This document shows positions 18,326-28,054 of a stretch of DNA of 64,000 nucleotides, one piece after another. Source of the stretch: CAMWXW01 sp051650105 (GTDB lineage: Bacteria > Desulfobacterota > Desulfovibrionia > Desulfovibrionales > Desulfovibrionaceae); contig JBOFIJ010000012.1 in NCBI GenBank assembly GCA_051650105.1, positions 1 to 64,000 on the forward strand. The letters run 5' to 3'. The notes under the pieces are model-generated. The model ran no database searches, was not told the origin of the DNA, and worked only from the letters and a program-made list of their open reading frames with translations. How positions within the stretch are numbered: the stretch's first letter is position 1; each line of letters starts with the position of its first letter. A program made the position numbers and the translations under genes.

Positions 18326-19101
18326 TTATACTAAATTCTTTTTCACATTTATATTAACAGCTTGTATTAATCCAACTGGTTGATTTTTCATTGAAATGTC
18401 ATATTTCTCAAAACACACAAAATTATTTCTTTTCAAAATATCTAATAATTCCCTTGCCCCATTAAAATGCCACTCCAAAATAACAATATCTATTTTTGAT
18501 AACACAGTGCTTTTTTCTAAATCTCTAAGAATTGCATATTCATCCCCTTCACAATCTATTTTCAAAAATATCTTTTCTGAATGCTTTTCCACAATATCAC
18601 CTATTATTGTACTAGCCCTCTTTAGTTGCACGGTATCTGTTTCTGTGTACACTCTTCCATCACCATACATACTTTCATCAAAACTTGTTGAATTTGCTCC
18701 AAGCATTGTTTGAGAATATTTTATTGTTATTTCCTTCTCTTCTCCAGATAAACCATAATTGAATACTTCTATCTTCTTTGCCTGTTCTGGATTTAACTCT
18801 ATATTTTTTTCGCTATATCAAATGTATATCTCAAAGGTTCATATGCATAAATCTTTTTCACTTTGGGATCCACACTTTTTAATAAACTCGTTGTCCCAAT
18901 ATGTAAGCCCACATCTATCATCACCATATCCATATCCATATCAAACCTATAATCAGCATGAGACACCTCACCAGCCAAAACATACGCCATATAATCGACA
19001 TTGGGATACATAAAATGTAAGCCATCCAAAATAATTGCTCTTTTATCCATATGAACGCTTGTAAAATACGCCTGTAATTGCTCAATATATTGATTGCTCA
19101 T
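18326..19101 (-). pseudogene. FkbM-family methyltransferase broken by a one-base frameshift
   Basis: Two abutting frames encode one FkbM methyltransferase. The first (from ATG 19101, with AAGGTG upstream) has MVMIDVGLHIGTTSLL and IYAYEPLRYTFDIAKK and then stops at 18799. Adding one A to the A7 run (T7 on the plus strand, 18804-18810) restores continuous reading: NIELNPEQAKKIEVFNYGLS and on into the second frame with IFLKIDCEGDEYAIL, the second FkbM hallmark. The repaired protein would have about 258 residues. This may be an inactivating mutation, a phase-variable or slippage-rescued tract, or a read error. Neighbours are a glycosyltransferase 19 bp upstream and another methyltransferase downstream. 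Confidence 0.85.
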
Positions 19102-19120
19102 CTTTCACCTTATATAGTTA

Positions 19121-19993
19121 TTATCTTATAAAATCCCAAAGAGAATAATATTCAAAAACAGCTTGTATCTGTTCATCATTCTTCCCTTTCACCATATTAA
19201 CCGACCACAAAGAAATTTCTTGTGAATTCGGAATTTCCACAAATAAAGACCGAAATGCCATCTTATTCACAAGTACCTTGCAATCTACCCCCTTTTTTAG
19301 GCTCATCGCCTTAAACCAAATATCATCTGCTTTTGGAGCTAATTTCATAAATATGTCTTCTTTCATAATATCTTCATCTAATAGCTCTACTGTATAGAGA
19401 ACTCCGCCTACTCCAATTGGCATTACATACAGAGCAGAAACCGTTTTTGGTAAATATCTCCAATTTATATATTTAGTTCCCTTTATTACTCTTGGCATTT
19501 CCCTGGCTAGATAAGAATAAATACGAGAAGGATCTTCTTGATATTCAGAATATAATTCTTCGATAAAATCCATAGGATACATTGTATCATCATCCACAGT
19601 TATAATAATATCTTCTGGATATTTCTTAAGTGTTGGTATTAATTTTTTATACGAATATATATTGTTACAAAATGCTATCTCTAAACCATATTGCTCTTGC
19701 ATTTTAAGAATTTCAGGAAGACCTTCGTATGTAAATTCTTCTTCTGCTAACCAAAGAATAATTTTATCTGCTTTCACTGTTTGTGTGAATAAACTTTCTA
19801 TAACAACATAAAGGTCTCGTATCCTAAAACTATATGTTGTAAGAGACACTGTTATTTTTCTTTTTCTCTTATTTTGCTCTACTCCACATTCTCTTCTTTT
19901 AAAAGCTAAATCGTGATAAAACGTATAAACAGAATTATTTCTTACATGAACCTCATGTCCACTAATAGTATCTATCAATCTCTCCTCATCCAT
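19121..19993 (-). CDS. GT-A type glycosyltransferase
   Basis: Predicted cytoplasmic glycosyltransferase of 290 residues. After an N-terminal extension, KITVSLTTYSFRIRDLYVVI and SLFTQTVKADKIILWLAEEEF match the start of a GT2-like group. IIITVDDDTMYPMDF holds the DxD metal-nucleotide motif, and the C-terminal KADDIWFKAMSLKKG is also typical. The frame is open back to 20041, but AAGGA about 10 nt before the ATG at 19993 favours that start. It heads a three-gene unit with the FkbM and class I methyltransferases, suggesting methylated glycan or glycoprotein synthesis. Donor and acceptor are not evident. Confidence 0.75.
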   Translation of the reverse strand: MDEERLIDTISGHEVHVRNNSVYTFYHDLAFKRRECGVEQNKRKRKITVSLTTYSFRIRDLYVVIESLFTQTVKADKIILWLAEEEFTYEGLPEILKMQEQYGLEIAFCNNIYSYKKLIPTLKKYPEDIIITVDDDTMYPMDFIEELYSEYQEDPSRIYSYLAREMPRVIKGTKYINWRYLPKTVSALYVMPIGVGGVLYTVELLDEDIMKEDIFMKLAPKADDIWFKAMSLKKGVDCKVLVNKMAFRSLFVEIPNSQEISLWSVNMVKGKNDEQIQAVFEYYSLWDFIR

Positions 19994-20296
19994 AATACTC
20001 AAATTCCTTATATTGTCCTGAATCATACCTTTTATAATCAAGAGGCTACCATAGCCCCGTACGTAAATATTGATCTATTTTACAACATGATACCCAAGGA
20101 ATATATATTCGCCATATCCACATATTCCCTTTGTGTGAAGAAACTATCTTTCTCTCCATTTCTACAGAAATATTCTTCCACACTTTACATAGCAAGATAT
20201 AGACCTTCTTCAAAATATTATTCTATGGCTCATATCTTGCTTAACATATATGCACTATATAATGTGTTGACTATAAGAAGTATAAGAGTATCTTTA
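19994..20296. other. Divergent promoter region, glycosyltransferase / autotransporter
   Basis: About 300 bp. TATAAT at 20258-20263 is a plausible autotransporter -10 (leader about 27 nt), with TTGCTT at 20237-20242 as an imperfect -35 at only 15 bp. No gene is recognised here. Confidence 0.35.
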
Positions 20297-23287
20297 ATGA
20301 AAAAAATTACTCAAAAAAAACCTTCTAGAAAGTATCAAGCACTTCTTCAAACAAGTATTGTTAGTTTAAGTCTTTTTTCTGTCATACCCGCTGAATCAAA
20401 AATGCTTCTTAACAAAAAACAGATACATTCTAGAATGTATCCCACACAAAAGCACTACACATTTACACACTCTATCCATAAGCAACAAAGAAAGCACGAC
20501 AAAACACTTTCTCTTAGAGAGAATCTTTCTCATCTACAAACATACTCTCTTTTCCATGAATTAATAACAATGCCTTCTTTTGAGAATAAAACAGATTCTG
20601 TCAATTTCTCTCTCTACCCATATAATTCATCACGACAAACAAGAGATGCTATCTATGAGAGTGACGTTATCTCTTCCATAGACATGAACGGGGAAAATAT
20701 TGTAAAAGCCCTAAAAACTTCCATAGAAGGCAATATTACAACTACAGAAGACACAAAAATTCTTATTCTTAATGGATCCACCGTTCAAGGAGATATCCTA
20801 CTACAAAATGGTGATAATACCATTATGTTGGAAGGCTCCTTAATTGAAAAAGATGTTATTACAGGAATTGGAAATGATGTTGTTTGGATTGGAAAAGCTA
20901 AAGAAGGTTTTTCTTATGGGCAACATTATGCCGACGATAGTACTATTAAAGGCTCGGTTAATTTAGGGGAAGGTAATAATGAACTTGTTGTGAGCAATCG
21001 TTCACAAATAAAAAAAGATATCCTCCTAGGCGATGGGAATAATAGCCTTACTCTCTCAGATTGGAGCACAATAGGCACTATTGATATTATACGAGATACC
21101 CTTGGAAATAACGATACATACACATATAGTGATGGGAATATTTCTCTTGGTAATGGCAATAACTCTGTAAAAATATCCGATTATGTTACCGTTGTTGGAG
21201 ATCTTGCTATTGGAAATGGAGATAATACTCTTAATGTACATTCATCCACTGTTAAAGGAAAACTCTTATTCGGCTCTGGAAATAATAGTATTGTTTTAGA
21301 TGGGTATAGCTCTAATATAGAAAAAGGTATTGAAATAACTGGTTCTGGAAATAACAGTATTAGCATAAAAAATGGTGTTGTTATTGGTATTCAAGGAAAA
21401 GACACAATTCCAACTCAATATGCTGATATTATTTTGGGAAGTGGAGATAATAGCATCTCTTTTGAATATGTTAGCTTTGGAGGAAAAATATTTGGGTCAT
21501 ATTCATTAGAACTTCTTTCTGGAGCTATTTGGGAAGGTGAATATGACAGTACAACAGGAGATAGAAATCTTTCGTTATCTGCATCTCAAAATATTATTCT
21601 TAATAAATATGCCCAAATTAATTCAAATATAACCCTACAAGATGCCTCAAATACCATTACCGTACACGATGGAAAAATTAATGGCAATATCCTAGGTGGT
21701 GTTGGCTCTCTTATTATATCCGTACAAGACCGTGATGATTCACAATATACAAGTTCTGGAAAAGCATATGTAGGTGGTAATATTGATATCCACACTCTTT
21801 CTATCGGTGAAGGTGCTTCCTTAGAAATTACACATCTCAATATAAGTAGTAAAGATACAGACAATCCTCACCATACAATACAAGCTGAAGACCCCATAGA
21901 TAGGTATTTACGTGCTACCGATATTACACTTGGTGGCGATATTATAGTACATTCTTCTGCTGTTGGAGATACCCTTACTGTTCAAGGTACTATTAATCCA
22001 AAAGGGGGATCTTTTATATTAGATATGAATTTTGAAGAGAAAATCTCTGACATTCTTGATTTAAGTAATGCAACTATTACAGGAGGCCACGGAAATATTG
22101 TTTACTTCCAACCATATAATCCAGTGTATCTCGCCGAAAAAGGAAGTATTATTGAAAATGTTATTATTGGAAATGGAACAGACAGTGTCTCTCTCAAGAA
22201 TAATGACATTGGTGGATATGAATATGAACTCGTCCCCTCTAGTAAAAAACCAAATACGTGGGATCTTCGTCTCGTACGTATAAGTGCTTCTAATTTCGCA
22301 TATGCAGGAATTATTGAAAATACAAGAAATTACTCAAAAGATGTTTGGACAAATGTTAGCGGACAAATTATTCAAGATCTTCTTTCTGAACACAGTAACA
22401 CTGTTAATATTTTACCAAATGAGTGGGAAACAAAGAAAATATTTTCTAATGCATACCTAAATGCATGGATAACTAATAGATCTGACAATAACACTATTCA
22501 TTCCCCAAATGCTCCTAGCATAGAAGAATTCTCAACAACAACAACTATTGGCGTTGGTGTTAAAGGCCTTCCCACGGTATTAGACGATACCATTGATATT
22601 ACGCTTTTTCTTAGTCATGGAAATACAGATTCCAAACTTATGCAGTATCAAAGAGAACACAAAATGCAATTAGAAGCATTCTCAATTGGAGTGCAAGCTA
22701 CATTTAAAATACAACAGGGATACGAAAATGCACACACACAGTATATTACCCTAGCACAATGGGGTGATTTACTCAATAACACAGTTAATCTCACAGGACA
22801 AAGCCATCTTAATAAATGGACAAGTTCCTCATATACAAGCACGCTATCTTATGGTTATCAATTTAGAGATAATAATTTTACTGTACTCACACAGGTAGAT
22901 GCCTTTTATTCTTTTATTTCTGGAAATAATTTTATTACTCCCGACAAAAATGCTATAGATATTGCTGAAGATCACCGCCTTGCTATGCGTTTTAATCTCC
23001 TTGTGGCATACAGTTTTAATTTTGGTCTTACTCCTTATCTTCAGGTTTATTCTGATATACCCCTTTATAGCACGGAGAAAGGACTTATTAAATCTAACGG
23101 CTACGAATTTGCTTATGATAGTGAACAAATACAAACGAATATTATTTTTGGGGCAAATCTTGCTTTTGATATTGGAGAAATAAAACTTAATGCATATATA
23201 AGTGGTGGTGTTCAAAAATCCCATCCCTCTTCATTTTTTAGAGAACTTGGATGGAGTGTTTCCACTGGAATTTCTTTTGCTTTTTAA
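20297..23287 (+). CDS. Type Va autotransporter
   Basis: 996-residue autotransporter: signal peptide (MKKITQKKPSRKYQALLQ..., cleavage near residue 32), passenger (about 33-680) and C-terminal outer-membrane beta-barrel (about 690-996) that ends in Phe (SVSTGISFAF). The passenger has repeated short units of the form G-x-G-x-N-x-(hydrophobic), for example LGEGNNELVVS, LGDGNNSLTLS, LGNGNNSVKIS, GNGDNTLNVH, GSGNNSIVLD and GSGNNSISIK, consistent with a right-handed beta-helix. The frame is open 128 codons further upstream, but a signal peptide begins only at the ATG at 20297. Only a weak AAGAG precedes it. Likely a surface adhesin or effector; no protease or lipase motif is seen. Confidence 0.85.
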   Translation: MKKITQKKPSRKYQALLQTSIVSLSLFSVIPAESKMLLNKKQIHSRMYPTQKHYTFTHSIHKQQRKHDKTLSLRENLSHLQTYSLFHELITMPSFENKTDSVNFSLYPYNSSRQTRDAIYESDVISSIDMNGENIVKALKTSIEGNITTTEDTKILILNGSTVQGDILLQNGDNTIMLEGSLIEKDVITGIGNDVVWIGKAKEGFSYGQHYADDSTIKGSVNLGEGNNELVVSNRSQIKKDILLGDGNNSLTLSDWSTIGTIDIIRDTLGNNDTYTYSDGNISLGNGNNSVKISDYVTVVGDLAIGNGDNTLNVHSSTVKGKLLFGSGNNSIVLDGYSSNIEKGIEITGSGNNSISIKNGVVIGIQGKDTIPTQYADIILGSGDNSISFEYVSFGGKIFGSYSLELLSGAIWEGEYDSTTGDRNLSLSASQNIILNKYAQINSNITLQDASNTITVHDGKINGNILGGVGSLIISVQDRDDSQYTSSGKAYVGGNIDIHTLSIGEGASLEITHLNISSKDTDNPHHTIQAEDPIDRYLRATDITLGGDIIVHSSAVGDTLTVQGTINPKGGSFILDMNFEEKISDILDLSNATITGGHGNIVYFQPYNPVYLAEKGSIIENVIIGNGTDSVSLKNNDIGGYEYELVPSSKKPNTWDLRLVRISASNFAYAGIIENTRNYSKDVWTNVSGQIIQDLLSEHSNTVNILPNEWETKKIFSNAYLNAWITNRSDNNTIHSPNAPSIEEFSTTTTIGVGVKGLPTVLDDTIDITLFLSHGNTDSKLMQYQREHKMQLEAFSIGVQATFKIQQGYENAHTQYITLAQWGDLLNNTVNLTGQSHLNKWTSSSYTSTLSYGYQFRDNNFTVLTQVDAFYSFISGNNFITPDKNAIDIAEDHRLAMRFNLLVAYSFNFGLTPYLQVYSDIPLYSTEKGLIKSNGYEFAYDSEQIQTNIIFGANLAFDIGEIKLNAYISGGVQKSHPSSFFRELGWSVSTGISFAF

Positions 23288-23535
23288 TATAATACCGCTA
23301 TGTTCTCTATACACTCTAAAACCAAAGAAAATAGAGCTATGTATTTTCAGCATGCATATATACTTTTCTACTATTACTACTGTCTTTATCACCAAAGTAT
23401 ATATTTTTTCTAAGGCGATATACACGAGTATATCCTTATTTCTTTACAAAATTGCTCTGCACCAGCACAACTGATATCCACACAGCATTATGTATCCATA
23501 AAAATTCTTGCTACATTTTCTCATTCAATATTATC

Positions 23536-23563
23536 TTGACAATACTAATTCTTTTTTTATACT
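23536..23563 (+). promoter_or_regulatory. mutY promoter predicting a leaderless mRNA
   Basis: Perfect TTGACA at 23536-23541, 16-bp spacer, TATACT at 23558-23563. The mutY ATG at 23571 is 7 nt after the -10 box, and no Shine-Dalgarno exists between them. Confidence 0.65.
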
Positions 23564-23570
23564 GCAAACG

Positions 23571-24650
23571 ATGAATACATCCTTTTCTGAATTAATAATT
23601 GATTGGTTTTTAAAAAATAAAAGAGATCTTCCGTGGAGACATTCCTACCATCCATACCACGTTTGGATCTCTGAAATTATGCTACAACAAACACAAATGA
23701 CACGGGGTGTGGAATATTTTACACGTTGGATTCGTCGTTTCCCCAACATACAATCCGTTGCAGAAGCATCTATAGAAGAACTTTATACATATTGGGAAGG
23801 ACTTGGCTATTACAGTAGAGTTCGTAATCTCCATAAAACGGCCATTTTGCTCGTTAAAGAATATGGTGCAGAGCTACCTAATAATGTATTATTATTAAAA
23901 AGCTTGCCTGGTATTGGGGATTATACAGCAGGAGCCATTGCAAGTATTGCTTTTTCTATAGATACCGTCTGCGTGGACGCAAATGTTATACGCATCATAA
24001 CAAGAACACATGGTATTTTTAAAAATAGTAAAGAAAAAGAAACTATCGAACATATTAAAAGAATTACTCATTCTTTATTACCAAAGGGAAATGCTAGGTT
24101 ATTTAATCAGGCACTTATGGAACTTGGAGCACTGCTCTGTGGAAAAAAAATACAATGTACACAATGCCCTTTAAAAGAGCAATGTTATGCATTTCAGCAC
24201 AATAAAACAACTGAACTCCCCTATTTACCAGAAAAAAAAGAAAAGAAATATCTAGAAAATGTTATACTCATTCCCTTACATAATAATGCATTTTATATTA
24301 GACAACGGCCTGAAAATACTGTTTGGGCAACTTTTTGGGAATTTCCAGAATATACTGTTGCTCTTGGAAAAGACAATTTTTTTTCCTGTGAAGAAGATCT
24401 TTTTTTTCAAGCACAGAAATTATTTATTAAAGAATATCAAGAATCTTGTACAAAAAACATATATCTTGGGAATATTCAGTATACATATACAAACCATAAC
24501 GTTGTAGCTCACGCTTTTATTATAGATATTCCAATACAAAAACTCTCAGGAACAAGCTATAAAAAATACTCTTCGCATTTTGTCTCCAAAATAGAGCTAC
24601 ACAAATTTGTCTTTTCTTCCGGACAAAGGAAAATTATGACACGTTTATAA
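23571..24650 (+). CDS. mutY: A/G-specific adenine glycosylase MutY
   Basis: Base-excision repair glycosylase removing adenine opposite 8-oxoguanine. Motifs: PWRHSYHPYHVWISEIMLQQTQ (substrate and DNA contacts), GLGYYSRVRNLHK, the helix-hairpin-helix LPGIGDYTAGAIAS near residue 118, and VDANVIRI with the catalytic Asp. Four cysteines follow as C-x5-C-x2-C-x5-C; most MutY proteins have six residues in the first gap, so the iron-sulfur loop is one shorter. A NUDIX-like C-terminal domain recognises 8-oxoG. 359 residues, normal. The ATG at 23571 matches homologous N-termini and sits 7 nt after a TATACT box. Confidence 0.92.
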   Translation: MNTSFSELIIDWFLKNKRDLPWRHSYHPYHVWISEIMLQQTQMTRGVEYFTRWIRRFPNIQSVAEASIEELYTYWEGLGYYSRVRNLHKTAILLVKEYGAELPNNVLLLKSLPGIGDYTAGAIASIAFSIDTVCVDANVIRIITRTHGIFKNSKEKETIEHIKRITHSLLPKGNARLFNQALMELGALLCGKKIQCTQCPLKEQCYAFQHNKTTELPYLPEKKEKKYLENVILIPLHNNAFYIRQRPENTVWATFWEFPEYTVALGKDNFFSCEEDLFFQAQKLFIKEYQESCTKNIYLGNIQYTYTNHNVVAHAFIIDIPIQKLSGTSYKKYSSHFVSKIELHKFVFSSGQRKIMTRL

Positions 24651-25349
24651 CTATACAATTTCTACTTTATTTCTTTTCCTACTACATTCTTACTGGAATA
24701 ATCACTATTCCTACACTATTCTTTACTTAAATAGTTCTTTTCCCGTTATATTAACAACGCAAACAATATATAAACAAATTTTTTGTTAGAAAGGCTATTA
24801 AAAATTCTAATAACCTTCATACTTCAACAATACGCACTCTGTTCTATAGTGTTGTAGATTATATAAATAAAATGAAAAAGACAATAAAAAATAGTGAGCA
24901 CATTTTCATTCACTATATATGCATTTGTACTTTGTACAAGGTACAATACAAAAGCAAGAAGTATAAAAAGAATTGAATTAGAAATTATAATAATACACAA
25001 AATATCATAGGTAAAAGTGTGAGGCACACCAATAAAAATAAATTATTACACCAAAGGAAATAATCAAACGTTTGAAAGCTATCCTTTTCTTTTGCAATAG
25101 CATAACTCTATTATAAATAGTGCCAAACTTACTGGCATTATTAGTATGGGGTGCATATTTTTAGCAAGATATAATTATATTTCTATCAAAACAACATATC
25201 ACTATACCTATATTCTTTTTATTAAAGAATAAAAATAATGCATATCCATTTTTCACAGCAATATCATCTCACAACTACGTACATAGTACTATTTCTTTGT
25301 TACAATAGAAAAGTAGAGCTACTCGTAATTATAATAAGGTATGCTAGAA
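24651..25349. other. Gap, no recognised gene
   Basis: AT-rich sequence between mutY and the decayed giant-gene fragment. I see no gene, RNA or clean terminator. Parts of it may be further, unrecognisable decay of the same ancestral gene. Confidence 0.35.
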
Positions 25350-25665
25350 TACAATTTCCAGAAGAATTCTGCTAGATTTTTTATTCCAGTCCCTTTAAAA
25401 AAATAGTACTGGCAAATTATTTAGAGCATATACGAATATATATATGGCTCACTGTGCTATTTTTGAACACACAGAAAGTAGAAAAACTGTTGGCATTTAT
25501 AGCCCTACCTTCAAATAGAACTTTCTTTCATTAGCCTTATACAAAATTATATCACGTTCTCATTTTTATTCTAGTAATTCTCATGTACCTCAAAAAATGC
25601 TTATTCAACCAAAAGAGATTTATAGTTGGTTTTGCAGTGCATTAAAGAGAGACTCTTTACTCACG
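25350..25665 (+). pseudogene. Decayed paralogous fragment of the giant gene
   Basis: Matches about 34018-34331 of the 2493-residue giant gene, base by base with small indels. Shared blocks include TTTCCAGAAGAATT near the left end, a 19-base identical run TGCTATTTTTGAACACACA (about 25456-25474 versus 34117-34135), GGCATTTAT and TTTTGCA followed by a similar TACATTAGAGAG/TGCATTAAAGAG. Translated locally it reads AIFEHTESRKTVGIYSPT against AIFEHTKNAETHGIYLPT. Stops and frameshifts interrupt it throughout. It shows that the giant gene belongs to a family that once had another member about 9 kb upstream, or that a partial duplication occurred. Confidence 0.8.
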
Positions 25666-25795
25666 TATCGCTTCCGTACACACCTGCGCAATACGAATGC
25701 TCCAAGATACTATAGATAGCAAAAGAAATCCTTATGATAAAAAAGACACTTTCCAAAGAAAGATAACCCCATAATTATATTGGTTATTTTATATA

Positions 25796-26485
25796 CTATA
25801 CACAAATATTGTGCAACTCTCTCAATAATTCTTTATTAATTTCTTCTATTGGTTTAGAGCCATCCATTACTATATATTTTATTGAAGGATCATCTTTTGC
25901 TTTTTCTATATACAATTTCATTGCTGCCACTGTACCAAATTTTTCATCATAATAAATAGCATGACGCTGATTTATTGTTTCTTCATCAATATCATCCATA
26001 CGAACCTTCAGTTCCATACCACATATTCGACACTTTTTTTCATCATTTGGTGCAATAGACGGTATATTAAGATTATTTGCATGCGCTGGATCGCCAATAC
26101 ATGTCCTTCTCCCCATAATCCGTTTCTTTGCTACAGAACGATCTAACGTTATTTCAACCACAGCATCTATCTTTATTCCTTTTTCTTGCAATGCTTTATT
26201 TAATGATCGAGCCTGAGTATCATTTCTTGGAAACCCATCTAAAAGCCATCCCTTCGCTGTAGAAGAGCTTATTGCAGAAAGTATCATTGGTATAGTTATA
26301 TTATCTGGAACTAGTATACCCTTATCTATATACTCCTTTGCTTTTTTGCCGAGTTCTGTATTTTCCAAAATATGTTTTCTGAAAATTGCACCAGTCTCGA
26401 TATGTTCTAAAGACAATTCTCTCTGTAAAAAAATAGCTTGTGTCCCTTTTCCACTTCCATTTGGTCCAAAAAAAAGAATATTCAT
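25796..26485 (-). CDS. adk: Adenylate kinase (in frame with tilS)
   Basis: Catalyses ATP + AMP to 2 ADP. P-loop FFGPNGSGKGTQ at residues 5-16, AMP-binding TGAIFRKHI, LLDGFPRNDTQ and a LID with RRTCIGDPAHANN and KKCRICG, a cysteine-bearing LID of the kind seen in Desulfovibrio. 229 residues. ATG at 26485 is preceded by an excellent GAGAGGAG, so free Adk is almost certainly made. Yet tilS runs into it with no stop codon, so the same mRNA could also yield a TilS-Adk fusion. Adenylate kinase directly downstream of tilS is a gene order I associate with Desulfovibrionaceae. Confidence 0.93.
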   Translation of the reverse strand: MNILFFGPNGSGKGTQAIFLQRELSLEHIETGAIFRKHILENTELGKKAKEYIDKGILVPDNITIPMILSAISSSTAKGWLLDGFPRNDTQARSLNKALQEKGIKIDAVVEITLDRSVAKKRIMGRRTCIGDPAHANNLNIPSIAPNDEKKCRICGMELKVRMDDIDEETINQRHAIYYDEKFGTVAAMKLYIEKAKDDPSIKYIVMDGSKPIEEINKELLRELHNICV

Positions 26486-27484
26486 CACTGTCTCCTCTCT
26501 TTCTAGATATATCTTGTTCTTATCTGCCACAATATTCACAAATTTAGACAAAGCAAAACGTTGTTTCGTACGAGCCCAAAAAACCTTTTCCATCAACAAA
26601 ATATTCTTCATACTTGGATGTATGTTACTGCGCTCTATCGCTCTTTTATAAAGCCTTAGTCTACCTGCTTTTGGCAATGTTAGCAAGTCTTTTTTTAGGA
26701 GAATATCGTCTGAATAGCCATTCAATATGTCAGACCAATATGCTTTATCTACCTCTGCCTGCTCGTTTAAAGAAATTATATTATTTAAAAAGGACGGGTT
26801 CTCCTTTTCACAATATGGCACAATATCCTGTCTAATCCTGTTTCTAAAAAATGTTCGATCCGTATTAGAGATATCTTCAATCCATGAAATAGATAGCATT
26901 TCCAAAAACCTAATAAGATCTTTTTTAGGTGTGTACAAAAGAGGCTTCATTATCTTTCTTTTTTCATCAAAAAAAGGCATCCCAAACATATTGTCCACAG
27001 AAACCCCTCGTATAAGACGCATAAAAATATCCTCAGCAAGATCATTTAAATGATGTCCTGTACAAATAATAGCATCATACCGTTTTCTTTCTTTTTCTAA
27101 AACAGAATACCTATACTGTCTGCCTGCCTCCTCAATACCATAAGAATGTTCTTTTGCATATTTGCTTATATTCATTTGATATATCTCACAGCAAAGACCT
27201 AATCTTCTCGCACATTCTTTTACACTCTTTGCCTCTAAAGTGGATTCCCTTCGCAACAAATGATCAATATGTACTACTTTAACGTAACACTGCATTAAAG
27301 GCATAGCATAACGAAATAACAATAATAATGCAGCTGAATCGGCACCACCAGAACAGGCCACGAGAACTACTTTTTTCTTAAATGAGCAATACTCTTGGCT
27401 CTTTTTTACAAATGATAAAACAAAATGAGCTAATGCAGTTGGTAAATCCTGTATTCTAATGGGAATTGTTGGCAATATAAACAT
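26486..27484 (-). CDS. tilS: tRNA(Ile)-lysidine synthase TilS, lacking its own stop codon
   Basis: Modifies C34 of tRNA-Ile(CAU) to lysidine using ATP. PP-loop VACSGGADSAALLLL near residues 41-55, then VVHIDHLLRRES, CTGHHLNDLAEDIFMRLIRG and DISNTDRTFFRNRIRQ, all family marks; a short C-terminal substrate domain ends about KNKIYLERE. 333 residues up to the adk ATG. No in-frame stop separates the two: codons for Glu-Glu-Thr-Val lead straight into the Adk Met. Start ATG at 27484 (MFILPTIPIR) lies 7 nt behind a TACAAT box. Longer frames start upstream of the promoter and are rejected. Confidence 0.88.
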
Positions 27485-27491
27485 ATACCTC

Positions 27492-27520
27492 ATTGTACAT
27501 GAGCAAAATACAAAAAACAA
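27492..27520 (-). promoter_or_regulatory. tilS promoter predicting a leaderless mRNA
   Basis: On the minus strand, TTGTTT (27520-27515), 17-bp spacer and TACAAT (27497-27492), then 7 nt to the tilS ATG at 27484. GAGG lies within those 7 nt but too near the ATG to be a normal ribosome binding site. Confidence 0.5.
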
Positions 27521-28054
27521 GTTTCTCATCTCCATACATACAGTACAACATATGTTTCGTGGCGTTAACAAAAATTTATTCGCTCTTTAGTATCAAGATA
27601 TCATACGTATTGTGTATTATATGTAAAATTTTTATGTCAAAAACCTTCTTTTCTTTATGAAACAATAAATATCTTCGCCCCCCTCTCATTAGATTTCTTT
27701 TATTCTTTACTCTTCTTATCTCTCTTTATTTTGTAGTCATTTATCGGGAAAACAACACAATTAAATAAAACACTCTTGAAGGAATAGATATTCTCCTTAT
27801 GTAAGGATTATATTTCCACAATAGTATTTATTTTACTGTACTATAGCTATATGTTAGCGTGTATTATTCCTCTTCACACAATAAAAAGAATCTCTTGATA
27901 GCACTCTCATAAGCTTTAAAGCATACTAAAAATAGAACTATATTTTTGTGAGTAATGGTATCTTCTTATTATATTAGTATACTATGTGTAGCAATTTTCT
28001 TCTCATATGAAATAAAAAGTTCTTATATATTCAATACAACAACAATATTTGTGC
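27521..28054. other. Divergent region between tilS and the acyltransferase gene
   Basis: About 530 bp without a gene, flanked by the two outward-pointing promoters of tilS and the PlsC-like gene. The long frame open from 27955 is only the upstream extension of the acyltransferase frame. Confidence 0.4.

Noticed and set aside
19913..20296. 128-codon N-terminal extension of the autotransporter
   Set aside because: Overlaps the divergent glycosyltransferase gene and would bury the clear signal peptide that starts at 20297.
24824..25027. 67-codon minus-strand frame in the mutY-adk gap
   Set aside because: Composition is that of random AT-rich DNA (Ile/Tyr/Phe-rich), no ribosome site, no recognised motif.
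25763..25787. Inverted repeat ATAACC...GGTTAT past adk as terminator
   Set aside because: Only six base pairs, and the T run lies on the wrong side for adk; too weak to list.
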